Positions 13,398 to 21,471 of a stretch of DNA of 23,920 nucleotides are shown piece after piece (position 1 is the stretch's first letter; the number at the start of each line of letters is the position of its first letter). Made by a program: the position numbers and the translations under genes. A model generated the notes under the pieces. It was not told the origin of the DNA. It searched no databases and worked only from the letters and a program-made list of their open reading frames with translations. The stretch is from JAIOSM01 sp023143455 (GTDB taxonomy: Bacteria > Desulfobacterota > Desulfobacteria > Desulfobacterales > Desulfobacteraceae). Location of the stretch: assembly GCA_030632885.1 (NCBI GenBank), contig DAOVTW010000052.1, positions 1 to 23,920 on the forward strand. The letters run 5' to 3'.

Positions 13398-16372
13398 GGA
13401 CCGCTATCCTTATATGTTGCCTCTTCTGAAGTTTTATTATTAGAAGTTGTTTGACTAGGAATCGCTTCAAATAATTTAAAAGGTGCTTTAATTATATTTG
13501 CAAAAAGATTAATGATTCCTTTCCCTACTGAAGTAGGATGTAATGGGAAAACTGTTGGATCGGCAATCTTTCCGGATACTTTGACTGGAATTGAAATTAG
13601 AGTGTTATTGAGCATTGTATTTACAACAGGTATTTTTTCAATAAGAAGATCAATAGTTTTAAATGGTGCAACAAGACAGGTTAAATTTAAATCATCTTTT
13701 TCAATATCAATGGTGCCTTTGAAAACAAGAGTCATGTCCTGACCATCGATTACAGCCTCTTTTAAAATTATTACATTATTTTTAATGACTGATTTTACTT
13801 TAATAGATTTATATTTAAACCCAGTTTGGTTAAAATCAGGCCCTCCATCTTTGAAGTAATTTGAAATGTTTATAGCAGATAAAATCCTTGAAATAAGAGT
13901 TAAGCTATGAATTTTTCCTTGTTCAGATGTGATATCAAGTTTGCCCTGGAATTTATTTTTTTCTTTTTTAATTAATAAATCAGTTATAAAATTATTAAAA
14001 TGAGATTCTTTATATGTTAATAAGTTTGTTTTTATTTTTATACGTTTTTCAGGAAAATTATTTGAGTTTGGTTCTTTTGTAAAAAGCCCATCATTGGTTT
14101 TAGTGAATATTTGGTTAAGGATTTGTTCAAGATTTAAAGCATCAGCAAGGATTGTAATGAGAGTACCTTTTTTAGATTTAATAATAACTTCTTTTTTGTC
14201 AGTGTAGGCAATTAGCTTGTTATAAAAGGGCGAGTTCTGTTTAAATATTTTTTCAAGTGTTCTTGTGTTTATTTGACCTTTAAATGTAAAAAAATCTATA
14301 TTCTTTTGATCGTCAGTTAAGAAATTTACATTGGTTTCTTGACCATCTTTGATTTCAAGATTTTTTAAATAAAATTCTTTTTTATTATTATTTTTGCTAT
14401 AAAGTTTTATTTTTGGACCATTTGGAAATTCAAGATCACCAGTAAAGGAGTCAGAGTTTTTAGTTGATTTATACGTGGCATTTTTAAGGGTAAAGGGAGT
14501 TGAAAAATTCTTTATTTCTTTATTTAAGGTAAAGTTGGAAATTAAATCAATATCTGAAACTTCTGCATTAATCTTCTTAAAAGACAGCCCCTGGTTTGAA
14601 ATATTAAAATCACATGATTTTAAAAGGTTTGCGTTTTTATTTAATTTTTGTTTAAATCGGTTGTTTTTTAAATATCCCTTGGTGTCAAATTGTAATTTTT
14701 CAAGGTTAAAAATGTCACCTTTAATATTTATCGAGTCAATTTTAACGTAACCATTTTCAATTTTTACGGTTTGAACCTTTTTCAAGATTGGTTCAAACTC
14801 AAATAACCAATTAAAAACTTCACTAGAATCGACTACAGCTTCACCTGATTTAATATCAATAAAATTAGTATTGTTTAGAAAATAAGATCCAGTGAAATCA
14901 TAATAATAGCTTTCCCCAATCTTACCTGCGAAATCGGTTAGAGTTACTATTTCATTTTTATATGTAAATTTCCCCATGTTAACTTTAATATTACCTGGAG
15001 TTCTCAGATACTTGCCTGATCCTTGGATGTCCTCGGTAATTACAATTACATCAAGGTCTTTTCCGGTTTTTAATGCAAGTTTAAGTTCTCCTTGAACATT
15101 ACCATTGACGTTGCTTACAAGTTTTAGTTCTTGTGCAAGTAGAGTATCATCAAATAATTCAATTAAAATATTTTTTACATCTAAAAGAGGAGAATTGATA
15201 CCAAAGGTACCATGAAAAGGGTAATCACGATGATTTAGAAGGTCTATCTCAAGGGTTCCATAATTAATTTTAGCATTATGCAGCCGACCTTTTTCAGTTT
15301 TAATATACAAGATTCCATTTTTTATTTTGGCAGTACCGTAGACTTTGTTAGGAACAAGTGGTGTATTCGGAATTCTAATATCTCCCTCTTCCAATTGACC
15401 ACTAAGTACCATATTCTCAGGGCGGAATAGATTTTTCAGTTTATTTTCATTAAATATAACACTTATTTTAGATGCATTCCCTGCTCTAACAATATCGAAT
15501 AGATTCTCACTTACTTCTTCTTTATTAAAAAGGTCAAAGTATGCAGTTTTAGCTTGTTTGATGTTAACATTTTTACCGAAAAATTCTATAAAGGCTTTTT
15601 CAGTTTTATTATTATAGGAAAAATTAACATCAAGGGTCATTGATGGGTATTTAAAAATAATTGGTGTGGCTTTAAATTGAGTTTTTAGATCTGTTATGTT
15701 GAAGCTTGCTTTTAAACTTTTAATAAAAATCAGGCCTTTTTGCTTTTTTGAGTATAAATTTAAAAATTTTTTATTAAACCCATATTTTTTCAGAAATTCT
15801 TTTTTTAAAGCAAAGTCAGTTATTGAAATATCACCCACAATGTTTTTAGTGTCTAAGATTTTTATTTTCACATCAAGCTTTTCAGCAAAATCGTGTTTAA
15901 AATTATTAATTAAGATTAATAACCCTTTTTCTTGGTTAATATATTGTTCAATTTGGCTATTTTGGAACAAATTATTTAGATTAAAGGTTTTTGAGGAAGA
16001 CGGTTTTATTGGAATAAAAATTAAATTCGAATTAAATATAGAAATTTTGTTTAAAACAAGCTTTCTTTTAATCAATTGCGTTAAATCCGGGTACAATAAA
16101 ATTGTTTGACAGCTATATTCGATGTCGTCTTTAGATTTAATTGTTAGATTTTTAAGTTTTAAAGCAGGTGTCGGGAAAAGGTCAAAATCAATATCTTTTG
16201 AATTGAAATCTAATTGGGTTTGGTTTGTAATAATATGAAATAATCGGTTTTGTAAATAACTGATATTTAAAAACCACGGGAAAGAATTTATCAGTAGTAT
16301 AAAAATAATTGAAAATACTAAAAGAGCATGGTATGAAATTTTTATTATATTTTTAGGTTTTAGTAAAAACAT
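13394..16372 (-). CDS. AsmA-like large envelope protein
   Basis: A 992-residue protein with one N-terminal membrane helix (about 12-32) and a long periplasmic region rich in alternating beta strands, as in the AsmA/YhdP/TamB group of bridge-like proteins linked to phospholipid transport to the outer membrane. The first 120 residues resemble the AsmA N-terminal motif (FHIITNQTQ...FDLFPTPALKLKNLTI). The end (about 850-960) has the AsmA C-terminal pattern LNLTCLVAPFKTIDLLIEKIPVV followed by SIPVKVSGKIADPTVFPLHP. It starts three bases after the prc stop with no Shine-Dalgarno, implying coupled translation, and its stop overlaps the thioesterase ATG. The exact member of the superfamily cannot be decided by eye. 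Lipid transport is inferred from the family. Confidence 0.82.
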   Translation of the reverse strand: MFLLKPKNIIKISYHALLVFSIIFILLINSFPWFLNISYLQNRLFHIITNQTQLDFNSKDIDFDLFPTPALKLKNLTIKSKDDIEYSCQTILLYPDLTQLIKRKLVLNKISIFNSNLIFIPIKPSSSKTFNLNNLFQNSQIEQYINQEKGLLILINNFKHDFAEKLDVKIKILDTKNIVGDISITDFALKKEFLKKYGFNKKFLNLYSKKQKGLIFIKSLKASFNITDLKTQFKATPIIFKYPSMTLDVNFSYNNKTEKAFIEFFGKNVNIKQAKTAYFDLFNKEEVSENLFDIVRAGNASKISVIFNENKLKNLFRPENMVLSGQLEEGDIRIPNTPLVPNKVYGTAKIKNGILYIKTEKGRLHNAKINYGTLEIDLLNHRDYPFHGTFGINSPLLDVKNILIELFDDTLLAQELKLVSNVNGNVQGELKLALKTGKDLDVIVITEDIQGSGKYLRTPGNIKVNMGKFTYKNEIVTLTDFAGKIGESYYYDFTGSYFLNNTNFIDIKSGEAVVDSSEVFNWLFEFEPILKKVQTVKIENGYVKIDSINIKGDIFNLEKLQFDTKGYLKNNRFKQKLNKNANLLKSCDFNISNQGLSFKKINAEVSDIDLISNFTLNKEIKNFSTPFTLKNATYKSTKNSDSFTGDLEFPNGPKIKLYSKNNNKKEFYLKNLEIKDGQETNVNFLTDDQKNIDFFTFKGQINTRTLEKIFKQNSPFYNKLIAYTDKKEVIIKSKKGTLITILADALNLEQILNQIFTKTNDGLFTKEPNSNNFPEKRIKIKTNLLTYKESHFNNFITDLLIKKEKNKFQGKLDITSEQGKIHSLTLISRILSAINISNYFKDGGPDFNQTGFKYKSIKVKSVIKNNVIILKEAVIDGQDMTLVFKGTIDIEKDDLNLTCLVAPFKTIDLLIEKIPVVNTMLNNTLISIPVKVSGKIADPTVFPLHPTSVGKGIINLFANIIKAPFKLFEAIPSQTTSNNKTSEEATYKDSGP

Positions 16373-16375
16373 GAA

Positions 16376-18436
16376 TTACCATGTGTAATTGTTGTCTTTA
16401 GAGATTTGAATAAACTCAGATGTCATAATTTCTGTCTCTTCTAAAAGGAAATCTTTATTTAGTTCATTTATATCCTTAAGGTCAGACAGATTTTTCACAG
16501 GTTTTATATTTTTTGAAGACAGGTAGCTGTTTTCTATTTCAAGTTCTATTGCCTCATCATTCTTTTTTTGAACCATTCTTTTTTTTAGGTTTAGTGATAA
16601 ATAGTCTAATTTGGAAATTTTTTCACTTAATGCATGTTTTTTATTTAAATATAAAAATTCAGCTTTTTTTCCTGTTCTTTTTTTATAAGATTCAGACAAT
16701 TTAGAAGTAGTGTCAGAAAGGCTGTCATATGATTTGTAAAATGCTTGTACTGCTTTATCATAGGGGAGGGCATCATCATACGAGCTTTCACCGATATGGT
16801 CTGCATTATAGACATGTGGCAGTTCAATATCCGGAAGAACTCCTTTTTTTTGAGTGGATTCTCCAGAGATTCTATAGAATTTTGCTGTGGTAAGTTTGAG
16901 TTTTCCGCTTTGTAATGAAATTAATGTTTGAACTGTTCCTTTGCCAAAACTTCTGGTTCCAACAATTAATCCACGATTATAATCTTTAATCGCTCCTGCA
17001 AATATTTCAGATGCAGAAGCACTCATACGATTAATCATAACAACTAAGGGACCATTGTACAGGATTTCTTTATTGTTATCATGCAAACGTTTTGTCCGAA
17101 ATTTGGTTTTTATCTGGACAACAGGTCCTGATTTGATAAAAAACCCGGTTAAAACCTCTGCTTCGTGGAGTGAGCCTCCACCATTACCCCTAAGATCGAC
17201 TATAAGTCCATCAATTCCATCGGTTTTAAGTTCACCGAGCAACATAGCTACATCATTTGTAGCGCTCTTATAATTTTCTTCTCCATTATGATATGCTTCA
17301 AAATCTAAATAAAAAGTTGGTAGTTTAATTATACCAATCTTGTATTGTTTATCATTTAACTTTATGGTTTTAATATCTTTAGAGGCTGATTGCTCCTCTA
17401 ATTTAATTTTATCTCTTGTTATGCTGACTATTTTAGTTGAATTTTTCTTTTGAACAGGGATGATTTTTAATCTGACTATTGTTCCTTTTTTGCCTCGAAT
17501 TAATTTAACAACATTATCAAGGCGTAATCCTGTTACATTTATAAAATCACCATCTTTGCCTTGGCTAACTCCTATGATTTTATCCCCTGGCATGAGTTGT
17601 TTGGTTTTATCGGCAGGTCCGGCAGTAATCAGTCTTATAATTTTTGTATATTGATTCTCTTTTTGAAGCATTGCACCAATACCTTCAAGGGATAGGCTCA
17701 TAGTCATATCAAAATCTTCAAATTTTTTCGGTGCAAAATATTTTGTATGAGGGTCAAAGCTTGTTGTCACTGCATCCATAAATATCTGGAATGCATCATT
17801 TGAGTTGATTTGGGAAATATAGTTGAGTCTGTTTTTGTATGTATCTACAAGTGTTTTAGAAATTTCACTGTTGGAGGTGTTTTCAAGTTTCAATTGAATA
17901 ATAATATTTTTAAGCTCTTTTTTCCATAGCGTTGTAAGCCCATCAATATTATTGCTAAAGTGTTGGTTTTTTTTATTAGTTGAAATATTTTCATTTAATG
18001 TGAAATCAAATTCTTTTTCCCAAGATTTTGATAGATCTAACATAAAAGAAGTGCGCGTGTGTGTTCGATCAAGATAAAGGTTGAAGACCATAAATGCAAA
18101 TAAAAGGTCACCATCTTTTAAAGTGTTATCAAGCCTGAATTCAAATTTTTTAAAATTTTCCATCTCTTCTTTTAAAAATAAATGTTTAAGTGGATCCAGG
18201 GCATTAAAATAGTTTGAAAATATTTTTGAAGAGATCGCATCATCGAGGGATGATCTTAAATAATGGTTAGATTGAATAGTATTAATGATTTTAATGCAAG
18301 TGCTTGAATCTTCTTGGGAAAATTTTACTTTTTGAAATGTGGTTTTATTCTGATAAGCATTAGTTGTTATAGCAAAAAAACATATTATTAATATAAAACA
18401 ACTAAGAGTAATTGATCTTTTAATATTTATTTTCAT
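16376..18436 (-). CDS. prc: Carboxy-terminal processing protease, tail-specific (Prc, S41)
   Basis: A 686-residue periplasmic serine protease that trims C-termini and degrades envelope proteins and, in relatives, murein hydrolases. A signal peptide covers residues 1-27 (TNA-YQ cleavage). An N-terminal helical region is followed by a PDZ domain (about 240-335), the S41 core with DLRGNGGGSLHEA, the catalytic Ser474 in SASASE and Lys499 in SFGKGTVQ, and a Prc-type helical C-terminal extension (from about 560). Length matches Prc (about 680) rather than the shorter CtpA. The start is the ATG at 18436 with AGAGAG upstream; a TTG at 18466 would overlap the preceding gene and add ten residues before the signal. 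It is second in the six-gene run, eight bases or fewer after the ylqF-like stop. A link to MltD-like turnover nearby is inference. Confidence 0.93.
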   Translation of the reverse strand: MKINIKRSITLSCFILIICFFAITTNAYQNKTTFQKVKFSQEDSSTCIKIINTIQSNHYLRSSLDDAISSKIFSNYFNALDPLKHLFLKEEMENFKKFEFRLDNTLKDGDLLFAFMVFNLYLDRTHTRTSFMLDLSKSWEKEFDFTLNENISTNKKNQHFSNNIDGLTTLWKKELKNIIIQLKLENTSNSEISKTLVDTYKNRLNYISQINSNDAFQIFMDAVTTSFDPHTKYFAPKKFEDFDMTMSLSLEGIGAMLQKENQYTKIIRLITAGPADKTKQLMPGDKIIGVSQGKDGDFINVTGLRLDNVVKLIRGKKGTIVRLKIIPVQKKNSTKIVSITRDKIKLEEQSASKDIKTIKLNDKQYKIGIIKLPTFYLDFEAYHNGEENYKSATNDVAMLLGELKTDGIDGLIVDLRGNGGGSLHEAEVLTGFFIKSGPVVQIKTKFRTKRLHDNNKEILYNGPLVVMINRMSASASEIFAGAIKDYNRGLIVGTRSFGKGTVQTLISLQSGKLKLTTAKFYRISGESTQKKGVLPDIELPHVYNADHIGESSYDDALPYDKAVQAFYKSYDSLSDTTSKLSESYKKRTGKKAEFLYLNKKHALSEKISKLDYLSLNLKKRMVQKKNDEAIELEIENSYLSSKNIKPVKNLSDLKDINELNKDFLLEETEIMTSEFIQISKDNNYTW

Positions 18437-18443
18437 AAGCTCT

Positions 18444-19265
18444 CTATATAATTGCAGGTTTTTCAAAACTTATTCTTCCTAATTTCCCTTGGCGTAATTC
18501 ATTGACAAGTATTTCATAGGTTCTTGGAATATCTATTATACCACCCTTTTGCAAACAACCTCTTATTATACCAATTTTTTCTATAATATGGGTTTTTTTA
18601 TTGGGTAAAGTGTCAAATTTATACCTTGCTTTAAGAAAATTGGGATAATTTTCTATTAAGAAATCCAGAGTAAAAGCCCCTGTATCATTATAATCAATGG
18701 CAGTATTGGCAATAGCACCGCTTGCTGCAAGAATATCTGCTCTAAGTTTTGGTTCAAGAACCGGCCAGAGCAACCCTGGAGTATCATAAATATCCATATC
18801 TTTTGTTGCCATTCTTTGATTATGCCTTGTAATAGCAGGGACATTTCCTGTTTTTGCAACTTTTTTCCCGACAATGGAATTAATAATGGTTGATTTGCCA
18901 GTATTTGGAATCCCAATAACCATAAGTTTCATTTTTTCTGCTTTGTTCTTTTTAGTTATTTTTTGACAATATTCAATTAACCTTTTTGATTCTTTGATAT
19001 CCTTTGCTGAAATAGCGATGGCTTTCTCATGGATGCTTTTATAATAATTGAGCCATTTTTTTGTAATGTCAGGGTCTGCAATATCATTTTTATTTAATAT
19101 TTTTATTTTTAAGATATTTTTACAAAGGTTTTCAATATAAGGATTTGAACTTGAAAATGGCAGTCTGGCATCGAGAATTTCAAGAACAATGTTTGCTTTT
19201 GATATGGAATTTTTTAATAATTCCATTGATTCTTTCATATGTCCCGGAAACCATTGAATACTCAT
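18444..19265 (-). CDS. ylqF: Circularly permuted ribosome-biogenesis GTPase, YlqF/RbgA-like
   Basis: A 273-residue GTPase with permuted motif order, which identifies the YlqF/RbgA group involved in late assembly of the large ribosomal subunit. It opens with the typical IQWFPGHMKE, then G4 NKND (58-61), G5 region AISAKD (85-90), G1 GIPNTGKS (118-125), G2 Thr near 146 and G3 DTPG (161-164). The C-terminal helical domain (about 185-273) that contacts rRNA is present, ending shortly after IPRTYEILVNELRQGKLG. It heads the minus-strand operon. A 16-nt palindrome lies just before its ATG and no Shine-Dalgarno is visible. Confidence 0.93.
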   Translation of the reverse strand: MSIQWFPGHMKESMELLKNSISKANIVLEILDARLPFSSSNPYIENLCKNILKIKILNKNDIADPDITKKWLNYYKSIHEKAIAISAKDIKESKRLIEYCQKITKKNKAEKMKLMVIGIPNTGKSTIINSIVGKKVAKTGNVPAITRHNQRMATKDMDIYDTPGLLWPVLEPKLRADILAASGAIANTAIDYNDTGAFTLDFLIENYPNFLKARYKFDTLPNKKTHIIEKIGIIRGCLQKGGIIDIPRTYEILVNELRQGKLGRISFEKPAII

Positions 19266-19270
19266 TTTAA

Positions 19271-19286
19271 ATAACTTTCAAGTTAT
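19271..19286. repeat. Palindrome just upstream of the ylqF-like start
   Basis: ATAACTTTCAAGTTAT has 7-bp perfect arms around two central bases. In the minus-strand mRNA it would form a hairpin ending five bases before the ATG, covering the place where a Shine-Dalgarno would be. It could be an operator or a translational control element. Another palindrome, AGTATAAATACT, lies at 19344-19355 in the same divergent gap (19266-19429). Confidence 0.35.
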
Positions 19287-19429
19287 TACCTATAAAATTA
19301 AGAATTAAATAAAAAAGATTAAATACTACCATACAAAAGAAAAAGTATAAATACTTACATGTTTATTGAAACCTTGCATGTCTGTCATAATTTATTGACT
19401 TGAGTGTTTTGATTTGAGAGAATTAAATA

Positions 19430-20566
19430 ATGAAATTAAAAAATATACAAATGAAGTCATTATTTTTAATACACGTCATTCTAATTTGTTGGGCTTTGCT
19501 CTCCACAATCGCTTTACCATCTTTTGCTGATAAGGAAAACCAAGCGCCTTTAAACGAATCTTTATTACCTTCTTTGGTTGAAAGTGTTAGATTCTCAGAA
19601 CCTTTATTCTTTTGCGGTGATAAAATATTAGTTGAAAGACAAGATATAAAAGAAAATCTTGAAAAAGAAGTATTGCTAGCGCTTTGGGACAGGCCTCAAG
19701 TAATTTTGTGGATTAAAAGAGCTTCAAAATTTTTCCCACATATGGAGAAGATAATCAAAGAGGCAGGACTCCCTGATGATTTGAAATACGTTGCCATTAT
19801 AGAGAGCGGACTTAGACCTCATGTTAGCTCACACAAAGGAGCTGTTGGGTATTGGCAGTTTCTTAGAGCTACGGGTAAAATGTACGGATTGAAAATTAAC
19901 TATCAAATTGATGAACGGCGGAATATATTTAAATCAACCCAATCAGCTTGTAAATATTTAAAGGAGCTTAACAGACAATTTGATGATTGGCCTCTTTCAG
20001 TTGCGGCTTATAATATGGGAGCAAGAAGATTAAAGGACCGGATAAAAACCCAGGAATCCAATGAGTTTTATTCATTATACCTTTCCGAAGAGACCCAGAG
20101 ATATGTTTTTAAAATCATAGCAGCAAAGTTTATTATGGAAAATTATCATAAATTTGGATTTGCATTTCAAAAAGAAGATTATTATCCTCCCTTTGAATTT
20201 GATAAAGTCAATCTTAATTCTTCACGCCAACTTCCTATAGCGTTGGTTGCAAAGGCAGCGGGAATATCTTTTAAGACCATTAAAGACATGAATCCAGAAT
20301 TAAGAGGATATCATCTTGCAGCGGGAAAGAACTCAATTTTAGTTCCAAAAGGATTAATACAGAATTTTGAAGCAAGGTTTGAAGGTTATTATGCAAAATG
20401 GCAGGGTTCAGATGATGATAAAATACATAATGTTCTGTCTGGAGAAAATCTTGCTTTGATTGCAAAAAAATATAATGTAAGACTTTCATCCCTGATAAGG
20501 TGGAACAATTTATCACTCAGAAGTGTTATTTATCCAGGTGATAAGTTGATCATAGAATCCAACTAA
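19430..20566 (+). CDS. Membrane-bound lytic murein transglycosylase, MltD-like with LysM
   Basis: A 378-residue peptidoglycan-cleaving enzyme. A signal peptide (about 1-33, SFA-DK cleavage, no lipobox Cys) precedes an SLT family domain (about 95-235) with the catalytic Glu125 in IIESGLRP, the GAVGYWQFLRATG motif and AAYNMGARRL. This is the family 1D pattern seen in MltD. Two LysM-type wall-binding repeats follow: a diverged one (about 265-310) and a clear one (about 332-377, VLSGENLALIAKKYN to YPGDKLII). GAGAGAA precedes the ATG by about nine bases; an alternative ATG at codon 8 would still leave a signal peptide. It is divergent from the ylqF-prc operon. Prc homologues control such hydrolases in other bacteria, so the proximity may be meaningful. 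Confidence 0.92.
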   Translation: MKLKNIQMKSLFLIHVILICWALLSTIALPSFADKENQAPLNESLLPSLVESVRFSEPLFFCGDKILVERQDIKENLEKEVLLALWDRPQVILWIKRASKFFPHMEKIIKEAGLPDDLKYVAIIESGLRPHVSSHKGAVGYWQFLRATGKMYGLKINYQIDERRNIFKSTQSACKYLKELNRQFDDWPLSVAAYNMGARRLKDRIKTQESNEFYSLYLSEETQRYVFKIIAAKFIMENYHKFGFAFQKEDYYPPFEFDKVNLNSSRQLPIALVAKAAGISFKTIKDMNPELRGYHLAAGKNSILVPKGLIQNFEARFEGYYAKWQGSDDDKIHNVLSGENLALIAKKYNVRLSSLIRWNNLSLRSVIYPGDKLIIESN

Positions 20567-20588
20567 CCCTAAATCATTCCCATAATAT

Positions 20589-21437
20589 TTATTCTTTCAA
20601 TACCTCTTCAACAATAGACCCATCTTTTGTTAAATCGGTAGAGTCTTCCTTTTGTGGTGTTGTATTAGCTGGTATAGGGTTGGCTTTAGCTTTTTTTGAA
20701 GCTGTTACAATTTTTTGTTCAAGTTTATCTATCTTTGAATTAAATGTTTGATTCATCCTGTCAAGCTTTGTTACAAGTGTTTTATTTGTAAGGGCATTCT
20801 TTTTAAATTCATCATATTTTTTTTCAAGAATGCTCAGGTTTTTCATAGTAGTAGCAACTAAATTTTCGTATTCATCCATTTTAGTAAATTCAGTATCTAG
20901 TTTTTCATTAATATTTGAAATATCTGTTTCAAGTTTGGTTTTTGATTCATTAATTAATGCTTGATTGTCTTTACCGGTTTGTTCAATCTGAGTTAGAAGG
21001 GCTTTGTATTTATCATCAGCAGAGCTTAATTCAGTAATATCTTTACTAACCTTTTTTTTATCAGCTTTTTGAGATGATAGTTTAGCAAGTCTTGCTTCAA
21101 GTTTCTTTATTTTTTTTTCGATTGAAGGAAGTGTTTTTTCAAGCATTGAGTCCATCTTTGCAAGCTCTACATCAAATGCATTTGTTTTTTCCCCAAACTG
21201 TTTTGTGATTTCTAAAATTTTACTTTGTTTTTCCTTGTTTACACCAACTACAGTTTCCTGCATATCAAGGTAGCCAAATATAAGTATTGCAGCAATTATA
21301 ATTGGGATAATTATCAAAATGATGGTAACTCTATTGTTTAGTTTATCAAGCCTTAAGGTATTTTTTTCTTCATGATGTGCTGAAATAGCAGATTGGTTAT
21401 CCACATTATCAAAGCCGTCAATTTTTAGGTCTTTCAT
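20589..21437 (-). CDS. Membrane-anchored coiled-coil protein, unknown function
   Basis: A 282-residue protein with a short charged cytoplasmic N-terminus, one membrane helix (about 38-57, VTIILIIIPIIIAAILIFGY) and a long periplasmic region (about 60-245) of Lys/Glu-rich heptads predicted as coiled coil, then a Thr/Pro-rich tail. It has no catalytic motif. The layout superficially resembles HemX-like or septum/scaffold proteins, but no family can be claimed. AAGGA precedes the ATG by about nine bases. It lies 34 bp after guaA on the same strand and is probably co-transcribed; it converges with the MltD-like gene, with 22 bp between. Confidence 0.75.
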   Translation of the reverse strand: MKDLKIDGFDNVDNQSAISAHHEEKNTLRLDKLNNRVTIILIIIPIIIAAILIFGYLDMQETVVGVNKEKQSKILEITKQFGEKTNAFDVELAKMDSMLEKTLPSIEKKIKKLEARLAKLSSQKADKKKVSKDITELSSADDKYKALLTQIEQTGKDNQALINESKTKLETDISNINEKLDTEFTKMDEYENLVATTMKNLSILEKKYDEFKKNALTNKTLVTKLDRMNQTFNSKIDKLEQKIVTASKKAKANPIPANTTPQKEDSTDLTKDGSIVEEVLKE

Positions 21438-21471
21438 TGGATATTCCTTTTATTATTGTTTACAAAATTAA

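Noticed and set aside
13398..13470. N-terminal extension of the thioesterase frame to a TTG at 13470
   Set aside because: It lies wholly inside the end of the asmA-like gene, its residues match no thioesterase sequence, there is no ribosome site, and the ATGA-coupled ATG at 13397 yields a family-like N-terminus.
15696..16109. Plus-strand 137-codon open frame antisense to asmA
   Set aside because: Phe/Lys/Leu-rich shadow of the minus-strand coding frame with no ribosome site and no recognisable domain.
18437..18466. Upstream TTG start for prc
   Set aside because: It would overlap the ylqF-like gene and add ten residues before a standard signal peptide; the ATG at 18436 has a purine-rich ribosome site.
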